A stretch of 64,000 nt of DNA, taken from contig UQWU01000001.1 in NCBI GenBank assembly GCA_900544885.1, forward strand, positions 1 to 64,000. The letters are read 5' to 3'. Source of the DNA: an uncultured Phascolarctobacterium sp. Its GTDB lineage: Bacteria; Bacillota; Negativicutes; Acidaminococcales; Acidaminococcaceae. A program made the translations under genes and the position numbers. The notes under the pieces are model-generated. The model had not been told where the DNA came from. It saw only the letters and a program-made list of their open reading frames with translations, and did no database searches. Below are positions 1 to 6,990 of this stretch, one piece after another. Position 1 is the first letter of the stretch, and each line of letters starts with the position of its first letter.

Positions 1-55
1 AGAAGAAGCTCCCACTTCAAAAATTACGAAATAATTTTAAGTGGGAGAGGTTCAC
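1..55 (+). mobile_element. Right end of an IS200/IS605-type element (cut by window edge)
   Basis: A hairpin with CTCCCACTT and AAGTGGGAG arms is followed by the terminal TTCAC at 51-55. This is the usual architecture of IS200/IS605 right ends, which also form the 3' end of TnpB omega RNAs. Related right ends occur at 7129 and 15200 in the same orientation. The rest of the element lies outside the window, so whether it encodes a transposase or TnpB is unknown. Confidence 0.65.
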
Positions 56-146
56 CATATTTATCGGCGTATACACGCTGATTGTCGATTGTACCGCGTT
101 CCGCCTGCTCGTCAGACGATACGCGACAGTAGACAGCTACATCCAT
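56..146 (-). pseudogene. 5' fragment of a serine site-specific recombinase (probable prophage integrase)
   Basis: From an ATG at 146, preceded by a strong GAGGAGG ribosome binding site, the minus strand encodes about 30 residues starting MDVAVYCRVSSDEQAERGT. This matches the N-terminus of resolvase/invertase family recombinases; the serine in VSS is the expected catalytic nucleophile. The reading frame then runs directly into the IS200/IS605 right end at 55 and stops matching. The position next to the lysogeny module, pointing outward, suggests it is the prophage integrase, interrupted or displaced by the element. Whether the rest of the gene survives to the left cannot be seen. Confidence 0.7.
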
Positions 147-234
147 AGTGTTATACCTCCTCAAAAATTTGGCGAGCTCTACAGAATATTCACTTTTAGG
201 ATGTATTCCATTCGTGGCGTTTTTTCCTAAAGTT

Positions 235-262
235 AACATTTTCGTGACCTCACGAAAATGTT
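235..262. repeat. Perfect 13-bp inverted repeat upstream of the recombinase fragment
   Basis: Arms 235-247 and 250-262 are exact reverse complements separated by CC. It lies about 90 bp upstream of the recombinase start. It could be an operator or the stem of a terminator. Another short inverted repeat (cgtctatt/aatagacg) follows at about 270-293. Region 147-400 otherwise shows no gene. Confidence 0.5.
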
Positions 263-400
263 ATTTTACGTCTATTGTGCGTTTTGAATAGACGTGAGAG
301 CTTTTGTTATAGCATTGCAGACCAATATTCAACACCACTTTCATTTACATGAGCCAGTTCATCGAATTTGCTTTTTACTCAACCCTAACTTAAAGCAATC

Positions 401-429
401 ATGACAGGTCCGGGGTGCTGTGCTATAAT
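401..429 (+). promoter_or_regulatory. Sigma-A-type promoter of the small structured RNA
   Basis: ATGACA at 401-406, a 17-bp spacer, and an extended -10 (TGC TATAAT, 424-429). The predicted start is near 436. No annotated large ORF follows before the terminator at 617-664. Confidence 0.65.
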
Positions 430-559
430 TATAAATATCAAGGAACTTCTCCATAATTTTCTCTTACTGTATTCATACCATTAGATAATGAAAGCTATCT
501 TCTTGTATGAATACAGCCCTCACTAAGGGTAGTTCACTCTAAATGGAGAATGAGGAGAA

Positions 560-631
560 GTGACCAGATACCATAGACAAATGCGATTCATCATTAACCT
601 TCTTTTGCTTATTGGCAACTGCCGTAGCTAG
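560..631 (+). CDS. Putative 23-residue hydrophobic peptide
   Basis: A GTG-initiated frame encodes a 23-residue peptide with an in-frame ATG at codon 8, a polar N-terminal third and a hydrophobic core (FIINLLLLIG) that could span a membrane. Its end overlaps the terminator stem. Purine-rich ribosome-site-like sequence lies upstream (545-558). Size and composition resemble small type I toxins or leader peptides, but no family match is claimed. It is the only convincing ORF inside the 436-664 transcript. Confidence 0.3.
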   Translation: MTRYHRQMRFIINLLLLIGNCRS

Positions 632-664
632 TTTTAGGAGACTGGCTACGGCAGTTGTTTTTTA
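617..664 (+). terminator. Intrinsic terminator of the small RNA
   Basis: AACTGCCGTAGC pairs perfectly with GCTACGGCAGTT (12 bp) and is followed by a T-rich tract. Confidence 0.75.
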
Positions 665-796
665 TATTTTATTATCCTTTATCTCACTATCTGCTTTCTT
701 GCAATGTGAAAATAATTCACATTGCTTTGTAGTTTTATGTGATAAATTCCAAAGTCAAAAGATTGGATTGTGATTTTATGTGATAATATTGTAATA

Positions 797-848
797 AACG
801 TCTTTGGTAAAAATGGCACTTTTTCCAAAAGACGTTGCTTTTATTTTA
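797..848 (+). terminator. Probable intrinsic terminator
   Basis: AACGTCTTTGG-like arm at 797-807 pairs with CCAAAAGACGTT at 825-836, followed by a T-rich run. It is the second terminator-like hairpin in a gene-free stretch (665-977). Confidence 0.5.
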
Positions 849-931
849 TTATCCTAAATTCTGCTCGTCTTTTTCCGCGTCCTGCTCCTGCTGATACAAT
901 TCAAAATCAATCTGCCTATCTATTCTGTCTT

Positions 932-963
932 TACCGCCTTCATCTAAAAGGCGGTATTTTTTA
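932..963 (+). terminator. Terminator-like hairpin downstream of immA
   Basis: ACCGCCTT/AAGGCGGT stem followed by TATTTTTTAT on the plus strand. It lies just past the 3' end of the minus-strand peptidase gene, so it could block plus-strand transcription running into the repressor operon. Confidence 0.5.
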
Positions 964-977
964 TGTGCTGAATTCCT

Positions 978-1367
978 TTATTCCCAACCGTTCTTTAGGA
1001 AATAATCAACAAACATCGGCTCTATATCGGAATATTCTAAAAGTTTTATGGCAAAAAAATCAGCTTCGTTCTCGTGACGGGTGGAGCGGTAATAAGAACG
1101 ATTTTCTAAACAATAGTGGTGATATTTAGGATGAAGAAGAATGTGTCCAAGCTCATGGGCGATTACGGCTTGTTGTTGCCAGTGTTCAAGCTCTGCGTTA
1201 ACGAATATGAATTTCTGTTTTAGGATGGTTTTCCAAAAGCCGTTAATATGAGAAGGAGTGTCAACATATCTAACATGAATACCTAAAGCTTTAGCGATGC
1301 GTTCGGGGACAGTTTCATCAGTACGTTTTACAAGGTTTTTAATTCTAAGCGGAATATTATAACCCAT
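978..1367 (-). CDS. ImmA/IrrE family metallopeptidase
   Basis: A 129-residue protein with the zinc-binding HELGH motif at about residues 71-75 and a downstream NEADFFA segment typical of ImmA/IrrE (COG2856) peptidases. In ICEBs1 and related elements ImmA cleaves the XRE repressor to induce the element. Here it sits 10 bp downstream of the XRE repressor in the same operon, so repressor cleavage is the likely role. It is short compared with IrrE but has the usual length of phage ImmA proteins. Confidence 0.88.
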   Translation of the reverse strand: MGYNIPLRIKNLVKRTDETVPERIAKALGIHVRYVDTPSHINGFWKTILKQKFIFVNAELEHWQQQAVIAHELGHILLHPKYHHYCLENRSYYRSTRHENEADFFAIKLLEYSDIEPMFVDYFLKNGWE

Positions 1368-1377
1368 ACTGCACCTC

Positions 1378-1728
1378 TTATTTACGTCTATTCATTTCCT
1401 TTGCTTCATAGAAAGCAGCTTCGAGTATACGCATCATTTTCTCTTTATCTTCCTCGGTTACAAGTCGACCGTTTAAAGTAATAGCTTCATCCTCAAGGAT
1501 TTTCTTTAAGTCCTTGGGGATTTTTTTTGTTTTCGGGGTAGCTTCTTCATTATCTAATAAATAATCAACAGATACGTTAAAAAAGTTGGCTAATGTTTGC
1601 AATGTTTTAGTGTTTGGGTCACGTGTTCCGTTTTCCCATTGTGAAATCATATTTTGAGAATAGCCAATTTTTTCCGCTAATGCTTTTTGTGATAATTTAT
1701 GTGTTTTTCTAAGCTCTGATAATTTCAT
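1378..1728 (-). CDS. XRE-family lysogeny repressor
   Basis: An N-terminal helix-turn-helix (residues 1-65; LSQKALAEKIGYSQNMISQWENG) is followed by an acidic, charged C-terminal region of about 50 residues. I place the start at the ATG at 1728, because an AGAGGTGA ribosome site lies 5 bp upstream; a GTG nine bases earlier overlaps that site. It is divergent from the Cro-like gene and cotranscribed with immA, the standard layout of an immunity region. It probably binds the three repeats between 1793 and 1865. Confidence 0.88.
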   Translation of the reverse strand: MKLSELRKTHKLSQKALAEKIGYSQNMISQWENGTRDPNTKTLQTLANFFNVSVDYLLDNEEATPKTKKIPKDLKKILEDEAITLNGRLVTEEDKEKMMRILEAAFYEAKEMNRRK

Positions 1729-1792
1729 GATAATCACCTCTAGTTACATTATCGCTAAAAGGGATAAAAAAAGCAATAGAAATAGAAAAAAT

Positions 1793-1865
1793 ATAGCAAT
1801 AAGCTATTGACAATATAAAATGTAGTGCTATAATAATAGCAAATAGAGATATAGCAATGAGCTAT
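1793..1865. promoter_or_regulatory. Lysogeny operator region with PR-like promoter
   Basis: Two copies of the dyad ATAGCAATRAGCTAT (1793-1807 and 1851-1865) flank a third related palindrome, TGCTATAATAATAGCA (1826-1841). A promoter toward the Cro-like gene (TTGACA 1807-1812, 16-bp spacer, TATAAT 1829-1834) has its -35 and -10 embedded in the first and second sites. Three related half-site pairs around the promoter resemble an OR-type operator. Repressor and Cro-like protein binding is inferred. Confidence 0.75.
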
Positions 1866-1881
1866 ATTAGGGGGTGATATA

Positions 1882-2097
1882 GTGAGAAAATGGTTAAAAG
1901 CGTTGCGTAATAAGAATAAATTAACTCAACAAGATTTAGCAGAGTTATTAAATATCTCTCAAAACTATTATTGTGATATTGAAAATGGTGTTAAACAAAT
2001 TGATTTGAATTTGTCTACAGCATCAAAATTGTCGGATATATTTAACATTCCGCTGTCTACAATTAGAAATTATGAAGAATCTTTAAAGGGGGAATAA
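1882..2097 (+). CDS. Cro-like XRE regulator
   Basis: A 71-residue single-domain helix-turn-helix protein (LTQQDLAELLNISQNYYCDIENG) starting at GTG 1882 behind a GGGGGTGAT ribosome site. It is divergent from the repressor and is the first gene of the rightward early transcript. Size, position and lack of a C-terminal domain argue for a Cro-type antagonist of the repressor. It ends 2 bp before the antirepressor gene. Confidence 0.85.
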   Translation: MRKWLKALRNKNKLTQQDLAELLNISQNYYCDIENGVKQIDLNLSTASKLSDIFNIPLSTIRNYEESLKGE

Positions 2098-2099
2098 CA

Positions 2100-2849
2100 A
2101 TGAACGCATTACTAAAAGTTGAAGTTAACGAAAATCAAGAGCAAGCCGTAAGCGGTAGAGAATTGCACATGTTTTTAGAAATCGAAACTCCATATAAAAA
2201 ATGGTTTGACAGAATGTGTGAGTATGGATTCTCTGAAAATATGGACTATTTAACGGTGGACAAAAATGTCTATGGTCAAAATGGACAATTGATGCCACAG
2301 AAACAATATGACCACCTTATGAAAATCGACATGGCAAAAGAACTTTGCATGTTAGCCCGCAATGAGAAAGGCAAACAGGCACGTCAATACTTCTTAGAAG
2401 TTGAACGTGATTGGAACAGTCCCGAAAAGGTTATGGCAAGGGCTCTGAATATCGCCAACAATACCATCAATAACCTAAAGCTAGAAAACTCTATGCAAAA
2501 ACAGATGATAGCAGAGTTCAAACCAGTTAAAGATTATGTCGATACTATTTTAAGTAGTACAGACACAGTAACAGTAACACAGATTGCAGCAGATTATGGT
2601 TTAAGTGCAAGAGCGTTGAACAAAATTCTTTGGGAAGAAAAGCTTATCCATAATGTTAATGGACAATGGATTCTATACAAACGTTGGATGAACAAAGGCT
2701 TTACCAAGTCAGAAACAATCAACGTACCTCGTGCTGACGGCAGTAGCAAAGTAGTTATGAATACTAAATGGACACAGAAAGGCAGACTTAAAATTCATGA
2801 AATCTTAACTGCTGTAGGTATCGTAGCTGAAATGGATAAAGCAGTATAA
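2100..2849 (+). CDS. Phage antirepressor, AntA + KilAC domains
   Basis: 249 residues. The N-terminal part (about 1-115; VSGRELHMFLEIETPYKKWF and the MDMAKELCMLARNEKG-like segment) is an AntA/AntB antirepressor domain. The C-terminal part (about 125-245, with TVTQIAADYGLSARALNKIL) is a KilAC DNA-binding domain. Such proteins oppose the lysogenic repressor. It lies directly behind the Cro-like gene in the early operon. Confidence 0.88.
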   Translation: MNALLKVEVNENQEQAVSGRELHMFLEIETPYKKWFDRMCEYGFSENMDYLTVDKNVYGQNGQLMPQKQYDHLMKIDMAKELCMLARNEKGKQARQYFLEVERDWNSPEKVMARALNIANNTINNLKLENSMQKQMIAEFKPVKDYVDTILSSTDTVTVTQIAADYGLSARALNKILWEEKLIHNVNGQWILYKRWMNKGFTKSETINVPRADGSSKVVMNTKWTQKGRLKIHEILTAVGIVAEMDKAV

Positions 2850-2862
2850 GGAGGTGAGGATG

Positions 2863-3036
2863 ATGGCAAGAGCTAAGCTTACATTAAGAATCTCAAAGGA
2901 GCTTAACGATTTTACAAAAGAAAAAGCAGATTCTCTTGGCATAAGTCAAAACAATCTGCTTGTGGTTTTAATAGAGTTGGGGTTGAAATGCTATGAATTT
3001 AATCCTCGTGCAACGGCAGAGAAATTACTCCGTTAG
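2863..3036 (+). CDS. Small ribbon-helix-helix-like DNA-binding protein
   Basis: About 57 residues beginning MARAKLTLRISKELNDFTKEKAD, a beta strand followed by two helices as in Arc/MetJ-fold proteins. The ATG at 2863 is preferred because GGAGGTGAGG sits 6-8 bp upstream; a GTG within that site is the longer alternative. The 3' end overlaps the convergent Arc-like gene by 38 bp. The role is probably transcriptional control; the target is unknown. Confidence 0.6.
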   Translation: MARAKLTLRISKELNDFTKEKADSLGISQNNLLVVLIELGLKCYEFNPRATAEKLLR

Positions 3037-3181
3037 TTTTTTCGTAATCTGCGATGTACGTTTTGACGAGCATTTCAAGTTCTTTGTTAACTGTCCTGAA
3101 ATTACTGTCAGCAATATAACGCAGTTTTTCTAAAGTATCTTGGTCTACTCTAAATGTAAATTTCGGCAACTGTGACGGCAT
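2999..3181 (-). CDS. Arc-family DNA-binding protein
   Basis: 60 residues with an Arc-like pattern (KFTFRVDQDTLEKLRYIADSN... VNKELEMLVKTYIADYEK), an RHH fold. An AAAGGAGGTGG ribosome site precedes its ATG. It is convergent with the small RHH gene and divergent from the next RHH/BRO pair. It resembles the host-region Arc-like protein at 46463. Its own start lies within the TGACGGCA repeat cluster, suggesting autoregulation. Confidence 0.72.
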   Translation of the reverse strand: MPSQLPKFTFRVDQDTLEKLRYIADSNFRTVNKELEMLVKTYIADYEKTNGVISLPLHED

Positions 3182-3297
3182 AATGCCACCTCCTTTTTAT
3201 ATAACTATACCAGAAAATAGTAAAAAAAAAAGTATTGACGGCAAGGTGACGGCAGATTACAATAATAACAGGAGGTGACTAAAAAGTGACGGCAAGC
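3170..3297. promoter_or_regulatory. Divergent promoter region with TGACGGCA repeats
   Basis: TGACGGCA or TTGACGGCA occurs at about 3173, 3236, 3247 and 3287. A promoter TTGACG (3235-3240), 17-bp spacer, TACAAT (3258-3263) reads rightward and has its -35 inside a repeat. Direct repeats of 8 bp spaced by one helical turn fit RHH protein binding; which RHH protein binds is unknown. Confidence 0.6.
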
Positions 3298-3453
3298 GTA
3301 AAAAAGTTAACTGTTAGAATTAAACCAGAGCTTGATGCCGAACTTAGTGCTATCGCGAAAGATAGAGAAGTCAGCAAGACACATATAATCAGAGAAGCTA
3401 TTAAACGTATATTGAAAAAGGAGCGAAGAAATGAACGAATTACAAATTTTTAA
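3286..3453 (+). CDS. Small ribbon-helix-helix regulator (55 aa)
   Basis: GTG at 3286, 6 bp after AGGAGGTGAC, opens a 55-residue frame with the RHH pattern VKKLTVRIKPELDAELSAIA and EVSKTHIIREAIKRIL. It overlaps the start of the BRO antirepressor gene by 23 bp, implying translational coupling. The GTG itself lies in the last TGACGGCA repeat, so repressor binding could also cover the start region. Third RHH-type gene within 600 bp. Confidence 0.68.
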   Translation: MTASVKKLTVRIKPELDAELSAIAKDREVSKTHIIREAIKRILKKERRNERITNF

Positions 3454-4231
3454 GAATGAAGAGTTTGGCGAAATCAGAACTATTGAAGTAAACAATCAAC
3501 CTTGGTTCGTGGGAAAAGATGTCGCCGACATTTTAGGTTATGCGAAGCCTGAAAATGCAATTTCTGCACATGTAGACGAGGAAGATAAAACCACTACCCT
3601 GATTCAGGGTAATGGTTCTAACTATAAAAGTAAAACCACTATTATCAACGAAAGCGGTTTATACAGTTTGATTCTATCCAGCAAATTACCGACAGCCAAA
3701 AAGTTTAAGCGTTGGGTGACTAGCGAGGTGTTACCTACCATCCGTAAGACTGGCGGATATTTAACACCTGAAAAAGTAGAAGAGGTGTTAAGTAATCCTG
3801 ATACTATTATCAAGCTGGCTACCGACTTAAAAGAGGAGCGAGCTAAACGCAAGGAAGCAGAAAACCGCCTCGAAGAGGCAAAGCCTAAGGTACTGTTTGC
3901 TAATGCGGTGACGGAAAGCGACGGGACAATATTAATCGGCGACCTTGCTAAATTTATTAAGCAAAACGGTCGCGACATGGGGCAAAAGAGATTATTTGAG
4001 CAGTTGCGTAACGATGGATTTTTAATTAAGCAAAAATGCAGTAGCTACAACATGCCTACACAAAGGGCGATGGATATGGGCTTGTTTAAGGTTAAAGAGT
4101 CCTCAATCGTACAGCCCGACGGTGTTGTCAGGTTGACCCGTACAGTTAAAGTGACTGGAAAGGGACAGATTTATTTTATAAATAAGTTTTTAGGCGAGCA
4201 GGCTCAACAATCCCTTGACCTGGAGGTGTGA
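3431..4231 (+). CDS. BRO-N / KilAC phage antirepressor
   Basis: 266 residues. Residues 1-110 match the BRO-N domain (FGEIRTIEVNNQPWFVGKDVADILGYAKPENAI and LILSSKLPTAKKFKRWVTSEVLPTIRKTG). A charged coiled-coil linker follows (about 125-150), then an ANT/KilAC-type domain (150-260, GQKRLFEQLRNDGFLI). It is a second antirepressor, besides the one at 2100. It begins inside the small RHH gene and heads the long early operon. Confidence 0.88.
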   Translation: MNELQIFKNEEFGEIRTIEVNNQPWFVGKDVADILGYAKPENAISAHVDEEDKTTTLIQGNGSNYKSKTTIINESGLYSLILSSKLPTAKKFKRWVTSEVLPTIRKTGGYLTPEKVEEVLSNPDTIIKLATDLKEERAKRKEAENRLEEAKPKVLFANAVTESDGTILIGDLAKFIKQNGRDMGQKRLFEQLRNDGFLIKQKCSSYNMPTQRAMDMGLFKVKESSIVQPDGVVRLTRTVKVTGKGQIYFINKFLGEQAQQSLDLEV

Positions 4232-4233
4232 GT

Positions 4234-4416
4234 ATGCAGACACTGGCAACGTGGCAACAGCGTGGTGCTGTTGTGACGGTGGTAGCGACATATGGTGATA
4301 CTGATTTTGTAATCAGCGAGGATAGAAATAATGAAATTAGAATTAAAGAAGACAGGCGACAGCGTGGTGCTGAGTCTGGCAGAGCTGAAAGCTCTCATAC
4401 TGCCTGCATTGATTAA
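4234..4416 (+). CDS. Hypothetical small protein (60 aa)
   Basis: ATG at 4234 follows a GGAGG site that overlaps the end of the BRO gene. The first ~38 residues look protein-like; the remainder overlaps a better-looking ORF in another frame (4331-4504). No recognisable domain. The frame may really end by shifting or be a short gene with a long overlap. Confidence 0.45.
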   Translation: MQTLATWQQRGAVVTVVATYGDTDFVISEDRNNEIRIKEDRRQRGAESGRAESSHTACID

Positions 4417-4504
4417 CGGCGGTAGCATGACCGTTAAGAAACCTTGCAGGGTAGCTAGAAAACCTATCACCCGAAAACGCAGGGGATGGAAACGAATAGA
4501 ATAA
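4331..4504 (+). CDS. Hypothetical small basic protein (57 aa)
   Basis: ATG at 4331 gives 57 residues: an N-terminal segment with a hydrophobic helix (VVLSLAELKALILPALI) and a strongly basic tail (RKPITRKRRGWKR). A GCGAGG-like ribosome site lies about 9 bp upstream. It overlaps the preceding small ORF by 86 bp in a different frame and ends 45 bp before the next gene. Function unknown; the basic tail might bind nucleic acid. Confidence 0.45.
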   Translation: MKLELKKTGDSVVLSLAELKALILPALINGGSMTVKKPCRVARKPITRKRRGWKRIE

Positions 4505-4549
4505 TCTCATGACGCGGTGAAATTCCGAACAGTAGAAAAGGAGAAGCAT

Positions 4550-4852
4550 ATGAGAAGAAAACAGAACGCAGCTCCAGTATGCTTTATCTGTAAGACACCT
4601 AGCCTGCACTTGTCTAAAGTGTGGAGTGACAAGCTAGGTATGGAAATTGAAGTCTGTCCCAACTGCGTGGAAGACTGGAAAGAGAAGGCTCAGCGAAAAG
4701 CCAAATGGGATATGAAAGACCTTATGGAACGTCTTCACTGCCAAAAGCTGGCGAATGAAGCAAGGGCAGAAGAACGTTCTCATGCAGGCGAAAGACTGCT
4801 AGAGAGATTCAGAAACGCTATGCGGTTCATGAAAAAGAAGAAAGAAGGATGA
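4550..4852 (+). CDS. Small zinc-ribbon-like phage protein
   Basis: About 100 residues from the ATG at 4550, which has AAGGAGAAG immediately upstream; an upstream ATG at 4517 lacks a site. Two CxxC pairs (CFIC near residue 10, CPNC near residue 40) suggest a zinc ribbon. The rest is highly charged and helical. It ends where the next gene begins. Function unknown. Confidence 0.6.
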   Translation: MRRKQNAAPVCFICKTPSLHLSKVWSDKLGMEIEVCPNCVEDWKEKAQRKAKWDMKDLMERLHCQKLANEARAEERSHAGERLLERFRNAMRFMKKKKEG

Positions 4853-5143
4853 ATGATGATGAACAAAATAATAGCTATAGCCTTAATTTTAGCAACGGCG
4901 TGGTGCTGCGAAGGCTGTTTTAAGGAATATGAAACCCACTATGAGTATCACACAATGAAGGCAGGGGAAACCGTGTGGGATGTTGCGTGTGACGCCTACC
5001 AACGTCAAGACCGCCACGACGATGTCCGTTGCGTGGTGGACGATATCGCCGAGGCGAACGGCCTTTTTAAACACGGCGATGTTAAACCTATCGTTGCGGG
5101 TATGGTAATCAAAGTTCCTCTTCAAAAAGAGAAAAATAAATAA
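4853..5143 (+). CDS. Small LysM-like exported or membrane-anchored protein
   Basis: 96 residues. The N-terminus has a short hydrophobic stretch (MNKIIAIALILATAWCCEGC) that could be a signal or lipoprotein-like anchor. The rest resembles one LysM module: KAGETVWDVACDAY, ANGL and a final GMVIKVP. LysM domains bind peptidoglycan. It is coupled to the zinc-ribbon gene upstream. Its location in the early region is unusual for a lysis protein. Confidence 0.55.
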   Translation: MMMNKIIAIALILATAWCCEGCFKEYETHYEYHTMKAGETVWDVACDAYQRQDRHDDVRCVVDDIAEANGLFKHGDVKPIVAGMVIKVPLQKEKNK

Positions 5144-5159
5144 GAAGGGAAGCCGAAGA

Positions 5160-5591
5160 ATGGATATCAAAAAAACCGAATACTTGATCAAGGCATTACA
5201 AGAAAATTTAAAAAAATACAAGACAGCAGCATTGTCTTTAAGCTATGGTGATAATACCGACGAAGTACCTATGAGCACGAATGTTTTCTTTGTAGGTGAC
5301 GAAATGGCCTATTTTGCTGAGCTTAGAAACAGAAATGTAGTAATGAATGAATTTTTCCAAAAGGTTGACACCCTTAAAATGGTCTTCCTGATGGCAGAAA
5401 CTTTAGCGTACACCTTTCATACGTTCAGGAAAAATCTGAAGACAGCCACTAAAGATGACAGAGATGAAGCCTTAAAAGACATTATCGCCTGGGCTTTGAA
5501 AGAAGATGAAAACTGGAACCGGAAACAGATTGAAGAACTTGACTTCAAATCAAAAAGGGGAAGAACAGGCAAGAGGGAGGACTTGAACTGA
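5160..5591 (+). CDS. Hypothetical early phage protein
   Basis: 143 residues, mostly helical and charged, no recognised domain. A GAAGGGAAG site precedes the ATG. Its stop codon overlaps the start of the exonuclease gene by one base, so it probably belongs to the recombination operon, possibly as an accessory to the YqaJ/RecT pair. Confidence 0.6.
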   Translation: MDIKKTEYLIKALQENLKKYKTAALSLSYGDNTDEVPMSTNVFFVGDEMAYFAELRNRNVVMNEFFQKVDTLKMVFLMAETLAYTFHTFRKNLKTATKDDRDEALKDIIAWALKEDENWNRKQIEELDFKSKRGRTGKREDLN

Positions 5592-6535
5592 TGAAAGGTA
5601 AGCTGATTCTAAAGGTTGAGGAAGCCGAACAGTTCCCTGAAAAGTGGGAAGAAATCAGGAATCAAGGTATAGGCGGTAGCGATATTGCTTGCATTATGGG
5701 CTATAACAAATGGAAAAGCCCTTATACCTTGTGGACTGAAAAAACAGGGCAAAGTCAGCCCGAGGACTTAAGCGACAATGAATTTGTTTATTGGGGAACG
5801 GTTCTTGAACAAGCCGTTGCCAACAGATTCGTTGAGCTGACAGGCAAGAAAGTCCGCAAATGTGGAACTCTTGCGGATGAAGAATACAGTTTTCTCCACG
5901 CTAATGTGGATAGGCTGGTAGTTGGTGAGAACGCAGGGCTTGAATGCAAGACAGCTAACGCGTTTAAAGTAGAGGACTGGGAAGGCGAGGAAGTCCCAGA
6001 CGCCTATTACTGTCAGTGCCAATGGTACATGATGGTAACTGGTGCTGAACTGTGGTACATTGCCTGCCTCATTGGTGGCAACCACTTTGAGTGGAAGCCA
6101 ATACCGAGAGACGAGGCGTTTATAAAAGAAATGCGTGAAACCGCCATTCTGTTTTGGCAGGAGAACGTACAAAAAAATATTCCGCCCGCTGTCGATGGTA
6201 GCGACAGCACCACAGAAACGTTAAACAAAATGTTTGACGAGCCGAAGGAAGATACAGTGATGTTGCCCAGCGTCGCAGGCTCATTAATCCAGCGTCTGGA
6301 CGAATTAGCAACCACAAAAAAACTGCTTGAGAGCGAAATCTCGATGGCACAAAACAAATTAAAAGAGTTACTTGGGAACAGCGAATGCGGTATGTTCAAC
6401 GATAGAAAGGTATCGTGGAAAATGACCGCACCTAGAGTGACAATCGATACAAAATTGTTGAAGACTGAATTGCCTGATATTTATCAGAAGTATGCAAAAA
6501 CTGGCAAAGCAAGCAGACGATTCAGTTTAAAATAA
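5591..6535 (+). CDS. YqaJ-type viral recombinase / exonuclease
   Basis: 314 residues. The N-terminal 200 match the lambda-exonuclease/YqaJ fold: IGGSDIACIMGYNKWKSPYTLW near residue 27, a central HANVDRLV and the catalytic-type GLECKTAN (E-x-K) near residue 117. The C-terminal 90 residues form a helical tail. Such enzymes resect dsDNA 5'-3' and work with a RecT-type annealase; recT follows about 600 bp downstream. Confidence 0.87.
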   Translation: MKGKLILKVEEAEQFPEKWEEIRNQGIGGSDIACIMGYNKWKSPYTLWTEKTGQSQPEDLSDNEFVYWGTVLEQAVANRFVELTGKKVRKCGTLADEEYSFLHANVDRLVVGENAGLECKTANAFKVEDWEGEEVPDAYYCQCQWYMMVTGAELWYIACLIGGNHFEWKPIPRDEAFIKEMRETAILFWQENVQKNIPPAVDGSDSTTETLNKMFDEPKEDTVMLPSVAGSLIQRLDELATTKKLLESEISMAQNKLKELLGNSECGMFNDRKVSWKMTAPRVTIDTKLLKTELPDIYQKYAKTGKASRRFSLK

Positions 6536-6570
6536 AAAGTATATTTATACAAAACGGAGGTTGACTTAGG

Positions 6571-6975
6571 TTGGGTAAATTTTTAGATTTAACTGGCACT
6601 AGGTTTGGGCGACTAACAGTAGTAAAAGAAGCTGGCAGGACTAAGCAAGGTTCTGTCAAGTGGCTTTGTAAGTGCGATTGCGGAAACACAATTACTGTTG
6701 ATGGCTCACACTTGCGAACTGGAAGTACTAGAAGTTGTGGGTGTTTACAGTTTGAACAACGTCAAGCAATGGGAAAGGCTAATAAAGGCAAAGGATATGA
6801 TTTGACTGGGCAAAGGTTTGGTCGTTGGTTGGTGCTGAACAAAACAAAAGAAGCTGTCAACAGAACTGCCGTCTATGAGTGCCGTTGCGATTGTGGAACT
6901 GTAAAAAAAGTAAAAGGAACTTGCCTTACAGCAGGTGAAAGCACTCTGTTGCCTTGTAAAATATTCACAGTATAG
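6571..6975 (+). CDS. Duplicated zinc-binding phage protein, probably 3'-truncated
   Basis: TTG start at 6571 with CGGAGG upstream. Two tandem copies of a motif, roughly DLTGxRFGRLxV ... CxCxCG ... GSTRSCGCL, occupy residues 5-60 and 72-130. Such Cys-rich modules are common in phage proteins, often beside AP2 or HNH domains, and probably bind zinc and DNA. The second copy loses its final SCGC and ends in an unrelated tail, 15 bp before the IS-derived element at 6991. A shortened 3' end from that insertion or an associated deletion is likely. Confidence 0.6.
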   Translation: MGKFLDLTGTRFGRLTVVKEAGRTKQGSVKWLCKCDCGNTITVDGSHLRTGSTRSCGCLQFEQRQAMGKANKGKGYDLTGQRFGRWLVLNKTKEAVNRTAVYECRCDCGTVKKVKGTCLTAGESTLLPCKIFTV

Positions 6976-6990
6976 TTTTGTTATCACAAA

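Larger units (their letters stand above)
436..664 (+). ncRNA. Candidate structured small RNA or type I toxin-like mRNA
   Basis: A consensus promoter and a strong intrinsic terminator bracket about 228 nt. Inside, a perfect 12-bp hairpin (467-478 with 504-515, approximate) is enclosed by a long-range stem pairing GGAACTTCTCC (442-452) with 554-565. The 3' strand of that stem contains the GGAGAAG that would act as ribosome binding site for the small ORF at 560-631. Sequestration of a ribosome site by the 5' end is the typical inactive form of type I toxin mRNAs. The assignment is inference; no known RNA family was recognised. Confidence 0.45.

Noticed and set aside
436..664. 6S RNA
   Set aside because: The rod with a central bubble looks similar, but no family sequence was recognised and a prophage location is unlikely.
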